Shown: positions 19,643 to 27,219 of the stretch, piece after piece
Layout of the letters: the number at the start of each line of letters is the position of its first letter
Numbering within the stretch: the first letter of the stretch is position 1
NCBI GenBank assembly: GCA_021604865.1
Contig: BQJU01000003.1
Location: 62,001 to 126,000 of the forward strand
From: Saprospiraceae bacterium
Lineage (GTDB): Bacteria; Bacteroidota; Bacteroidia; Chitinophagales; Saprospiraceae
DNA length: 64,000 bases
Direction of reading: 5' to 3'
The notes under the pieces: generated by a model
Database searches by the model: none
What the model was told of the DNA's origin: nothing
The model's input: only the letters and a program-made list of their open reading frames with translations
Made by a program: the position numbers and the translations under genes

Positions 19643-20926
19643 ATGGCTAAAAGTGACTATTTGAATGATATCCTTGAAAAAACACCTATCTGGATTATCC
19701 GGTGGGGAAATACGCTCTTCTTAGTGTTTATTTTAGGGCTGTTTGCATTGGGTTATTTTATCCAATACCCTGACTTTATTACTGCACGACTGGAGTTGGT
19801 CACTAAAAATCCGCCCATTGAAGTAAAGGCGATTATTACGGGTAAAATGGATACCATTTTATTAAAAGACCAGGCAGAAGTTAAAAAAGAGCAACTCCTG
19901 GCGAGACTCAATTCCATTGCCCGGTATGAAGACGTCTTATTAGCAAAAAAAGCGATCCGAAAATGCCTGGCTGTTGAAGAATTTTCTGGCTATGTGAATA
20001 CTGATTTTCCTACAGATTTGGAACTTGGAGAACTTGCTACAACCTATAATACCTTCCAACGAGAATTTGTCAATCTCAGATTTTCCCTTCAGCAAGATTA
20101 TGTTTTTCAAAAGATAAGCTCCCTCGAAAAGGAAATAAAAAAAATCTACCTGCTCAATACGTCATTAAAAAGGCAGGAACTCATGCATGAAGAAGAAGTT
20201 GGCCTGGCACAAATCAATTTGGAACGCAACCAACAAATGCACAAAGAAGGGCTGATCAGTGATGTTGAAATGGAAGCAATTGAACGGGAGCAGCTGGGTA
20301 TAAAAAGGGCTTTTGAGAATGCACGGATGCAGCAAGTTGAAAATGAGTTGCAAATTGAGCGCCTAGAGATACAAAAAGCCGAGCTTCTGAATGATCGATC
20401 ACAGAATATCAATACTCAGGTACAACGCATTCGGGAACTACTCAATGAATTGCAAAGTCAAATCAGCGCATGGGAAGAAACTTATGTGTTAAGGGCGCCG
20501 ATAGCAGGCATACTCTCTTATGATTTGTTGCTAGCAGATGAAAAACCTGTTCTTGCCGGGGAGACTGTTTTCAATATTGTTCCAAAAGAACAGGATAACC
20601 AAATTGTCGGTCTGTGTAATATGCCACTTCGCAATTCAGGAGAAGTCAAAATTGGCACCATTGTACAGGTTCAATTAGATGCTTATCCTTACCGGGAGTA
20701 TGGCATATTAGAGGGATCAATTGCCTCTATTGCTGCGATTTCACAGCGTACTGAGGACGATCAAGCTTTTAGCCGGGTAGAAATTGCCTTTTCGGATACA
20801 TTGCGCACCACCTTTGGACAGCCGGTTCCATTTACACAAAAAATGACTGGTACCGCCCTGATTATCAAAGAAAAAAAGAGTATACTAGAGCGCATTTTCG
20901 AGCAAATTTTATCGCTCTTTGAATAA
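19643..20926 (+). CDS. HlyD family secretion adaptor
   Basis: A 427-residue membrane fusion protein that links the ABC exporter to an outer-membrane channel. It has one N-terminal membrane helix (ILGLFALGYFIQYPD region), a first lipoyl half (PPIEVKAIITGKMDTIL), a long coiled coil (about 130-270, many Glu/Gln/Lys heptads), the second lipoyl half (VLRAPIAGILSYDLLLADEKPVLAGETV) and a beta-barrel domain. The ATG at 19643 is preferred, 22 bp after the exporter stop with AAAGG upstream; a TTG at 19604 would overlap the exporter by 17 bp and is possible. With the C39 exporter it forms a type I secretion pair for the RiPP product. Confidence 0.9.
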   Translation: MAKSDYLNDILEKTPIWIIRWGNTLFLVFILGLFALGYFIQYPDFITARLELVTKNPPIEVKAIITGKMDTILLKDQAEVKKEQLLARLNSIARYEDVLLAKKAIRKCLAVEEFSGYVNTDFPTDLELGELATTYNTFQREFVNLRFSLQQDYVFQKISSLEKEIKKIYLLNTSLKRQELMHEEEVGLAQINLERNQQMHKEGLISDVEMEAIEREQLGIKRAFENARMQQVENELQIERLEIQKAELLNDRSQNINTQVQRIRELLNELQSQISAWEETYVLRAPIAGILSYDLLLADEKPVLAGETVFNIVPKEQDNQIVGLCNMPLRNSGEVKIGTIVQVQLDAYPYREYGILEGSIASIAAISQRTEDDQAFSRVEIAFSDTLRTTFGQPVPFTQKMTGTALIIKEKKSILERIFEQILSLFE

Positions 20927-20932
20927 TAATTT

Positions 20933-21493
20933 ATGGCCGCAGAAAGCTATTTTGAAAAATCCGATCTTCAGCCCAGACCTACACTTCAATGGGCTCTACA
21001 ATATTTTAATAAGTATCCGCCCAAAGAAAAAAAAGCAATTGATCTGGGTTGTGGAAACGGGCGCGACACTTATGCCTTGATTCAGGAGGGGTGGAAGGTA
21101 TGGGCTTTTGATCATAGTGCGCGGGCAATCGAACAATTGCAACCACATGCAAATCTAAAGGCTGGCTGTAGCACTTTTGCCGCTGTTGATTGGCAGGATG
21201 TTGCATTGATAAACGCCAGTTACGCCCTACCGTTTTGCGAAGCCAGGCAATTTCCAGAGGTCTGGACCAATATTGAAAAATCATTAGGTCAGGCAGGGAT
21301 ATTTTCCGGACATTTTTTTGGTGAGAATGATGGCTGGAAACAACTGATCCGTTTTTCGGGAGAGGACATTAAACACCTTTTCTCCGATTTCGAAATGTTG
21401 TTTATTGAAGAAAATGAATTTGACCGGGTCACTGTTTCTGGACAACCCAAACACTGGCATGTCTTTGAAATAGTCGCTAAAAAAATTAGCTGA
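20933..21493 (+). CDS. Small class I SAM methyltransferase (TehB-like)
   Basis: A 186-residue Rossmann methyltransferase. Motif I is AIDLGCGNGRDTYALI, with the strand-2 acidic residue in KVWAFDHSARAI and motif IV-like INASYALPFC. This short form resembles TehB/Methyltransf_23-type enzymes. It starts 6 bp after the HlyD gene, so it is co-transcribed with the peptide exporter; that placement suggests a role in modifying the exported peptide or giving immunity, but this is inference. Its last 8 bp overlap the end of the N2227 methyltransferase gene coming from the other strand. Confidence 0.85.
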   Translation: MAAESYFEKSDLQPRPTLQWALQYFNKYPPKEKKAIDLGCGNGRDTYALIQEGWKVWAFDHSARAIEQLQPHANLKAGCSTFAAVDWQDVALINASYALPFCEARQFPEVWTNIEKSLGQAGIFSGHFFGENDGWKQLIRFSGEDIKHLFSDFEMLFIEENEFDRVTVSGQPKHWHVFEIVAKKIS

Positions 21494-22781
21494 CTTTTTG
21501 GATAAATCCTTTTTCCAGGAGCAGGTCGAAGATGCCTTTTAGTTCATCCTGGTCTGATAATTGATATTCCTGCTGAATGATCCGCATAACTGCTTTCAGG
21601 TCCAATTGGCCGTCCAGTATTTCCAAAATTGGTAAAATGCTGCCTGCTCCTTCAAATACTATGCCTTCCTTATTGATTAATTCTACCGCAACGGGATCTT
21701 CGGTACCAAATGGTCGACGCTCCTGGATATATACCGATTTGTCGATAGCATAAACACCCTCTAGGTCTACTCCACGAGCACAATCTTTGGTTTTTCGGGC
21801 AATAAAAAACCAGTTGTTGTAGAGCCTTCTCGACATAATTTGAGAAGTGGCCATATGAGGAAGCTCTATTTCTTTTTCGTAAAGGGTTTCAAATCCATTG
21901 TTTTCAAATTCCTCTCTGAATTCAACAGCACTTAACATTTCTGCACGATCTGAAAAGAAATAATCCAATGGACCAAAATGAATAAAAAGTCCGCCAATTT
22001 TTAGTGCCCGTTTTAGTTCTTCAAAATAAAGCTGAAGGGCAATCACATCCGTAAAATAAACGGAAGTAATACACGAAAGAGCTCCATCTTCAAAAGGTAG
22101 TTCAGTTGCATCCCCAACAAAATATTCAAACCGATCTTTATGTATCAAAGCTTCCGGGCTGGCATTTTGAATGGAGGCGGTTAGTTTCCGGCTACTGTTT
22201 TCAGGCTTAAGGACATTAAATTCATTTATCTCATAAAATTCTATATTCTGCTGCAATAATTTATTGAAGTGGTACACCATTGAAAAAGACTTATCGAGCG
22301 CATAAACCTTTTCGAAAAGAGTGGTGTGTTCAAAAGCAATACGCCCCATACCCGCACCAAGAAAAAGGATAGCTTGTTGATCAGGGCTGAATTTGGCTGT
22401 TTGTTCTTTTAAACCTTCAATTATTTGAAACACCTGCGATTCCCCTTCCGGAAGGGCGCACCAATCCCGCATCATATACCGAAAATCCTTGAGGTAAGCA
22501 TGGGCGTTATTCTGTCCCCTCCAAGCTTTCTGCTTGGCTTGCAAAGCCATAAGGTGATCAATCTTGGCATGTGGCCTTAACGCCTCCATAATCTGTTGCA
22601 GGAGCTGATTATTGTGCTTTTTAGCCTCTATAATTGCTTGTAGGCGCGCTGCTGCCTGTGCAAATCGGGGCTTAGATTTATGCAAACTTTGAACCTGCTG
22701 TAAATGGTTGTGATAAATATGGTAGTATAAGTGAAATTCTTCAGTAAGAAATTTGTCAGCGTTTGATAGTTTAATGTTCAT
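21486..22781 (-). CDS. Carnosine N-methyltransferase-like (N2227) enzyme with C-terminal PqqD-like domain
   Basis: A 431-residue enzyme. Residues ~95-330 match the N2227/CARNMT1 family block by block: RDW (105-107) before the Rossmann core, motif I LGAGMGRIAFE (141-151) where animals have PGAGLGRLAWE, FTDVIA where they have FIDTAH, and KIGGLFIHFGPLDYFF (261-276) where they have KPGGIWINLGPLLYHF. Animal members methylate a histidine imidazole nitrogen in carnosine. Residues ~335-431 are an added domain: beta strands followed by SILPILEILDGQLDLKAV and a helix pair ending in LLEKGFIQ, the pattern of PqqD-type RiPP recognition elements. It is 8 bp downstream of the CmoA-like gene and two genes after the precursor, so peptide modification is the likely job. 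The RRE assignment is by pattern only. Confidence 0.85.
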   Translation of the reverse strand: MNIKLSNADKFLTEEFHLYYHIYHNHLQQVQSLHKSKPRFAQAAARLQAIIEAKKHNNQLLQQIMEALRPHAKIDHLMALQAKQKAWRGQNNAHAYLKDFRYMMRDWCALPEGESQVFQIIEGLKEQTAKFSPDQQAILFLGAGMGRIAFEHTTLFEKVYALDKSFSMVYHFNKLLQQNIEFYEINEFNVLKPENSSRKLTASIQNASPEALIHKDRFEYFVGDATELPFEDGALSCITSVYFTDVIALQLYFEELKRALKIGGLFIHFGPLDYFFSDRAEMLSAVEFREEFENNGFETLYEKEIELPHMATSQIMSRRLYNNWFFIARKTKDCARGVDLEGVYAIDKSVYIQERRPFGTEDPVAVELINKEGIVFEGAGSILPILEILDGQLDLKAVMRIIQQEYQLSDQDELKGIFDLLLEKGFIQKVS

Positions 22782-22789
22782 TCATGCAC

Positions 22790-23584
22790 TTATTTGATAG
22801 CGAGAAAACCTTCAAAACAAACATACTTCATTACAGTAGTAATGTCTGAAAACCCAGCCCGCGTAAGCAGGTCCAAATTGCCTTGAGTTGAGAATGGCTC
22901 TAATACACCTTTGAGGCTCTTGGATTTTGCGACAATCTCTTCGGGAGAATATCCTTGATCAAGCTTATAGTCGGTGTAAAGTGCTGTTGAAATATCCTGA
23001 AACCGAGCATCGGGAGCCCGGACTTTTTCAAAAAAGAGAAATGCTCCACCCCAATTTAGTGCGTTATAAATCTTGTCTATAACCAGTTGTCTTACCCTGG
23101 GTTGGATAAATTGAATGGTATAATAGGAAACGATCAAGTCACATTTTTCCAACTCTTTATCCAGGATATCTACACATTCAAAATCAACGCCTTCTACATC
23201 ACCATAATGATCCTGTGCATATTGCACCATGTCCGGTACAATATCCAGTCCGACGAAAGCAATGTTTTTGTGTGCATTTCGCCGGGCTATGGCCTGTGAC
23301 AAAATACCAGTAGAACAGCCAATTTCATAGCCAATTGATTGGTTGTGCATAAAAAAGTCAGAAAGGCCTAATACCAATTCATGCCCCTGCTTGTATAAGG
23401 GTACCGATTTAGCAACATGTTCTTCAAAAGTATCTGACACCTTACCTGAAAAGGACCAGGAAGAATTGCTAGCTGCGATATTTTGTCCTACGTTCAAAAT
23501 GTTATATTTTTTTGTTAAAACTGCCGGTTCAACAGTCAAATACTGATGAACCAACAGTTGTTTTGATGATATTCTCTTTTGCAA
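22790..23584 (-). CDS. CmoA-like SAM-dependent methyltransferase in RiPP operon
   Basis: A 264-residue enzyme. From residue ~42 it aligns by eye with CmoA (carboxy-SAM synthase): WSFSGKVSDTFEEHVAKSVP, motif I YEIGCSTGILSQAI, GLDIVPDMV, YTIQFIQPRVRQLVIDKIY, LNWGGAFLFFEK, DYKLDQGYSPEEI and a C-terminus FEGFLAIK like CmoA's FGSLVALK. Where CmoA has KRSMLENV, whose Arg I recall holding the carboxylate of carboxy-SAM, this protein has KSKSLKGV. It is therefore more likely an ordinary methyltransferase on a CmoA-like scaffold than a carboxy-SAM synthase. It begins 38 bp after the precursor stop on the same strand and ends 8 bp before the N2227 gene. Confidence 0.85.
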   Translation of the reverse strand: MQKRISSKQLLVHQYLTVEPAVLTKKYNILNVGQNIAASNSSWSFSGKVSDTFEEHVAKSVPLYKQGHELVLGLSDFFMHNQSIGYEIGCSTGILSQAIARRNAHKNIAFVGLDIVPDMVQYAQDHYGDVEGVDFECVDILDKELEKCDLIVSYYTIQFIQPRVRQLVIDKIYNALNWGGAFLFFEKVRAPDARFQDISTALYTDYKLDQGYSPEEIVAKSKSLKGVLEPFSTQGNLDLLTRAGFSDITTVMKYVCFEGFLAIK

Positions 23585-23622
23585 GATTAGGTTATAAATA
23601 ACCCATCCTACAAATTTGAAAT

Positions 23623-23799
23623 CTATCCTACAGTTCCGCCATCACCTGGCTTAGAAATGCAACAGATTAGAATTTCATCATGGCATGTTGCTAGAGTACC
23701 ACCAGCTAACTGGTCTAACAATTCCTGCTTGCTTGAGTCCTCAGCAGCCATTTTCAATTTGAATTCTGACAAATTCAACGTTTTTGATTGAACGTTCAT
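23623..23799 (-). CDS. Putative RiPP precursor peptide with double-glycine leader
   Basis: A 58-codon gene running from ATG (complement of 23797-23799) to TAG (complement of 23623-23625). Residues 1-34 form a charged leader beginning MNVQSKTLNLSEFKLKM and ending ELLDQLAGG, the classic Gly-Gly cut site of C39 peptidases. The 24-residue core starts TLATCHDEILICCISKPG and ends DGGTVG; it has Cys39, Cys46, Cys47, one His (His40) and Asp41. Directly downstream on the same strand are the CmoA-like and N2227-like methyltransferases, and a C39 exporter with HlyD lies in the facing operon. I see no lanthipeptide, radical-SAM or YcaO enzyme in the window. No known precursor family is recognised, so the class would be new or divergent. 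Confidence 0.82.
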   Translation of the reverse strand: MNVQSKTLNLSEFKLKMAAEDSSKQELLDQLAGGTLATCHDEILICCISKPGDGGTVG

Positions 23800-23844
23800 C
23801 GTAATGGAATTTAAATAGTTATAAAATAATGATTAAGCCATACC

Positions 23845-23994
23845 ATGGTCAGGACAAATGCGTACCATTGTTGTTATTGTCAACAACAAAGCAGATTTGC
23901 CACAAATGATTTAAAGGTCGAAGACAACTCCTTCGGCATCAATAAATCAGACATAACAGTAAATACAATCAGCGCTAATGCTTGTGAATGTTGA
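23845..23994 (+). CDS. Doubtful 49-codon Cys-rich small ORF upstream of the precursor
   Basis: ATG at 23845, TGA at 23992-23994, divergent from the precursor gene. The peptide starts MVRTNAYHCCYC and ends ISANACEC, with five Cys in all. It has no Gly-Gly leader and no clear ribosome site, and the N-terminal coding part overlaps an inverted repeat. It is listed only because of its place inside the RiPP locus; chance is the likelier explanation. Confidence 0.18.
   Translation: MVRTNAYHCCYCQQQSRFATNDLKVEDNSFGINKSDITVNTISANACEC
23868..23889 (-). promoter_or_regulatory. Perfect inverted repeat upstream of the RiPP precursor
   Basis: Arms TTGTTGTT and AACAACAA enclose a six-base loop; the element ends 69 bp before the precursor start codon, inside the 447 bp leader region between the S41 peptidase gene and the precursor. 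It could be an operator or a hairpin in the 5' untranslated region. The rest of 23800-24246 is AT-rich and shows no other supported element. Confidence 0.35.
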
Positions 23995-24246
23995 GGTAGA
24001 GCACAAACTCACCTTTTTGAAAAAGCAAGAAGTGACCACAAGCATATATAAATATAAGCACATACCACCCGTCCAGCCGGAAGTAGCACTTTTTATCATC
24101 TTTTATTAAAACTATATCATATGTTTTGTAGCGGACAATTTAGTCATAATTTTCTACATTCCACCCTGAAACTAACATTAAATAAAAAAGTAACAGATAA
24201 TCTTTTTATTCTATATTAAAATAGGTCGCCTATGCAATAAATATCA

Positions 24247-26328
24247 TCATTGATTACTCAAATCATGCATGATTAACAGGCATTCATTTATATAAATATC
24301 TTTCTTCACCGCTTCCAACCATTCCTGATTTCTGGCTGTTCGAGCAGGATCCGATTGAATGTATGCAGTATCTTCTGTTAAATTATGAACCAACATTTCA
24401 GCAATGTCTTTTGAACCAACTGGCTGTTCCTGTTCTTCCGACACCTTCTTTTTTGTTGCAGAAAACACCTTATAATTCAACGAAACCGCTGAATTTTCTC
24501 GTTGATTTTTTATTTGTTTTGCCTGCTCCTTGACAGCTACAAAATCGGCACTTTGCCGCACTCGTTCTGCACTACTTTGGCTTACTGCTTCCAGATTTGC
24601 ATTGGTGTTAACAGATTGTTGGAATGGAATCGGCGCAATCTCTGTCCATGCCAAAGGATTTTGCAACGCCCTTTCTCCTGTAACCACCAGGCTATTTATT
24701 TCAGGTAGAACGATATCCGGTTCAACCCCTTTCAATTGGGTGGAAGCACCCGTTATGCGATAAAATTTTCCAATCGTCATTTTTAATGTTCCCAATGGAA
24801 ATAGTGTGGAATCTACCAAGTCAGGCCTATCTAGATCTAGCATTTTTTGGATGGTTCCTTTTCCATAAGTAGACTTGCTGCCTACGATCACAGCCCGGTC
24901 ATAGTCTTGTAGCGTACCAGAGAATAACTCCGAAGCTGAACCACTAGCACCATTGACCAGAACAATCAATTCACCACTATATAATACAGAGCTATCCCTG
25001 TCTCCATGAGATTTAAGCGAACCATCCCTTGACTCCCACTGCAATACAGGCCCAGCTTCAATGAAAAAACCAGCCATTCTTAGTGTTTGTGCCAAACTAC
25101 CCCCCCGGTTATTTCGCAAATCAATAACTAGCCCATCTACCCCAATTTTCTGAAGCTTTTCGATTTCTGCCCTAACATCATCCGCACAACTGCGTCCTTG
25201 GTCGCCACGCGTATAATAAAACCGGGGCAATTGGATATACCCTACTTTACCTTCCGCCTTGTCGTTTTCCAATACCAACGATCGAGCTAAACCAGCCTCC
25301 AGGATAATGACATCCCGGGTAATGGGAACTTGCATGATTTCGCCATTGATTTTTTGAACGGTAAGGGTAACAACCGTTCCTTTTTCGCCCCGAAAATAAG
25401 TGACCGCTTCATCAACGGTTTTGCCTGTTACCTCAACTGTAGTACCATCTGCCTCTGTCAATTTAAGCATGATATCTCCAATCTCTATCTGTTTACTCTT
25501 CCAGGCAGGGCCTCCTGCAATCACCTCATCCACCTTTATATAGGGCCCGTCCCGTTCCAAAGACACTCCCACTCCCTGCAGCGAATGGGACGCCTCAATG
25601 CTAAAATCCTCCCGTGCTTTAGGCGTTAAATAACTATTATGGGGACCATAAACGGAAAGCATCGCATTAAAAAACTTACTTAGCCGGTCTGTACGTGTCT
25701 GTTCCGCTACCTCTTCAAAAAAACGATCCAGGGTCTTTTTTGTCGCTTGAAGGGCTTTTTTTTCCATTGCCTTTCTGTCATTCGTCCCTTCACCTTCAAG
25801 TTCTAAGGCCCATAAATTTTGGATCATTTCATAAGCTACAATTTGACGCCAGCGATCCTTTAATTCCTTGGAATTTTTAGCATAAGTTCGCTTTTTATGA
25901 TCGGTTTCCCATATTGCATTACCTTCAAGATCTATTGGCCCATTAATGGCTGCTTTATAATTCTGTTGAGCTTCTTTAATCCCCTCTTCCAATAAGCGCA
26001 ACGCAGCATCAAAAAAAGTAAATGATCCTTGTTGCAGATCTTCATCAATTTGGGTTTCGAAGCCCTTCAACTGGTCGAGTGTTTCCTCCGTAAGGAATTG
26101 TTTTTCATAATCAATAGCAGATAAAAAGGCGGTAAATACTTCCTTCGAAAAATTATCGTCCACTGTTTTCGGCGAATAATGGTTCTCGTTCAATTCTGCC
26201 AGAATCACTTTTGCCAATGCCTGTTCCTTTTCAACAGAAGTAGTATCTGCGGGCATCCACCATGCTAAACTAAGGCTGGCTGCTACAATCAAAAATCCTA
26301 ATGCAGTCCATTTTAATATACTTCGCAT
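24247..26328 (-). CDS. S41 carboxy-terminal processing peptidase (Prc/Tsp type)
   Basis: A 693-residue periplasmic serine protease. It has an N-terminal signal anchor (ILKWTALGFLIVAASLSLAWW), a helical Prc N-terminal domain (NHYSPKTVDDNFS..., FTAFLSAIDYEKQFLT), a PDZ domain (SLQGVGVSLERDGPYIKVDEVIAGGPAWKS) and the S41 core with catalytic Ser in GASGSASELFSG and Lys in TYGKGTIQ. Such proteases trim C-terminal tails of envelope proteins. It is the full-length Prc architecture, common in Bacteroidota. Here it sits in a run of minus-strand genes leading into the RiPP precursor, with only 15 bp to the TPR lipoprotein gene before it. A part in maturation of the peptide or its partners is possible but unproven. 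Confidence 0.9.
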   Translation of the reverse strand: MRSILKWTALGFLIVAASLSLAWWMPADTTSVEKEQALAKVILAELNENHYSPKTVDDNFSKEVFTAFLSAIDYEKQFLTEETLDQLKGFETQIDEDLQQGSFTFFDAALRLLEEGIKEAQQNYKAAINGPIDLEGNAIWETDHKKRTYAKNSKELKDRWRQIVAYEMIQNLWALELEGEGTNDRKAMEKKALQATKKTLDRFFEEVAEQTRTDRLSKFFNAMLSVYGPHNSYLTPKAREDFSIEASHSLQGVGVSLERDGPYIKVDEVIAGGPAWKSKQIEIGDIMLKLTEADGTTVEVTGKTVDEAVTYFRGEKGTVVTLTVQKINGEIMQVPITRDVIILEAGLARSLVLENDKAEGKVGYIQLPRFYYTRGDQGRSCADDVRAEIEKLQKIGVDGLVIDLRNNRGGSLAQTLRMAGFFIEAGPVLQWESRDGSLKSHGDRDSSVLYSGELIVLVNGASGSASELFSGTLQDYDRAVIVGSKSTYGKGTIQKMLDLDRPDLVDSTLFPLGTLKMTIGKFYRITGASTQLKGVEPDIVLPEINSLVVTGERALQNPLAWTEIAPIPFQQSVNTNANLEAVSQSSAERVRQSADFVAVKEQAKQIKNQRENSAVSLNYKVFSATKKKVSEEQEQPVGSKDIAEMLVHNLTEDTAYIQSDPARTARNQEWLEAVKKDIYINECLLIMHDLSNQ

Positions 26329-26343
26329 ACGATCTCGATAATT

Positions 26344-27219
26344 TTATTTGTTTGATTCAATCCTTACAAGCTCTTCTTGCAAATTCGCAATCATGGCCGG
26401 GTAGGTTTCATAAAATTCCTCCACATAACTCCGCTCATGAAAGTAGCCTCGTTTATACATCTCTTCAGCTCGTTCTAGTGCTGTTGCGGCCAATGACAAT
26501 TGCCCCTTTTTCATAAGAGATTTTGCCAGCCAGTACCACAAATCAGCATTCTTTTCTTCGTGTACGCGTAGTCCCCGATTAAAGGACTTAATTGCCTGAT
26601 CGAGTTTATCTAATTTAAAGTACGCAATGCCTTCAAACAGGAAAACCCTTGAATCAATGTAAGCTTCCCCTACCATCCCGATTTCAGCTTCAATATGTTG
26701 CTCAAAAAAAGTCAGTGCCTGATCATATTCACCGAGTTGCAGGTAACAAATGCCCCGCATGAAATCGACAGAAGTAGACTGGGGATAATCGATAAAATTG
26801 GGTGTCAGGGTATCTGTTGCATTAAAATCTGCCAATGCCCGTTGGTAGTCCCGATAAAAATATAAATATAGATAACCACGCCACCCCTGCCACTCCAGTG
26901 GATCCAGATCCACCGCTTTACCGTAGTAAATGTAGGAAGCACGCGCAAAACCCCGCTTAATGGTTGGTGCCCCAAATTCACGCCAAAGTGATGCAGAATT
27001 TGGATTATATTTCAGCCCTTCTTTGATCAGGAAAATTTCCTGCGGGCTTCCCTGATAATAATAGGTTCCCACCCCCGCCAAAAATTGTTGTGCCAGCTTT
27101 TGTTGCTCCACAGTACTATAACTGCGGCTGTAAAGATCTATAGATCTGTTACAACAAGTCATGGTAAGCAGTGCTAATAATGCTATGCCACTAAGGAAGC
27201 AGGTCAATAATCGATCCAT
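26344..27219 (-). CDS. TPR-repeat lipoprotein
   Basis: A 291-residue protein with a lipoprotein signal (MDRLLTCFLSGIALLALLTMTCC). The mature part has about five TPR-type helix pairs, for example ASLWREFGAPTIKRGFARASYIYYGKAVDLDP, MRGICYLQLGEYDQALTFFE and FEGIAYFKLDKLDQAIKSFNRGL. TPRs here would bind a protein partner at the membrane surface. Its start overlaps the end of the preceding lipoprotein gene by 29 bp, and the S41 peptidase gene follows after 15 bp, so the three are very probably translated from one message. I recognise no specific family. Confidence 0.8.
   Translation of the reverse strand: MDRLLTCFLSGIALLALLTMTCCNRSIDLYSRSYSTVEQQKLAQQFLAGVGTYYYQGSPQEIFLIKEGLKYNPNSASLWREFGAPTIKRGFARASYIYYGKAVDLDPLEWQGWRGYLYLYFYRDYQRALADFNATDTLTPNFIDYPQSTSVDFMRGICYLQLGEYDQALTFFEQHIEAEIGMVGEAYIDSRVFLFEGIAYFKLDKLDQAIKSFNRGLRVHEEKNADLWYWLAKSLMKKGQLSLAATALERAEEMYKRGYFHERSYVEEFYETYPAMIANLQEELVRIESNK

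Noticed and set aside
24009-24118. Minus-strand small ORF containing TSGWTGG followed by a Cys-rich stretch
   Set aside because: The Gly-Gly comes after only about 11 residues, the ORF has stops just upstream, and the composition is unlike the leader at 23623-23799. Likely chance in an AT-rich spacer.
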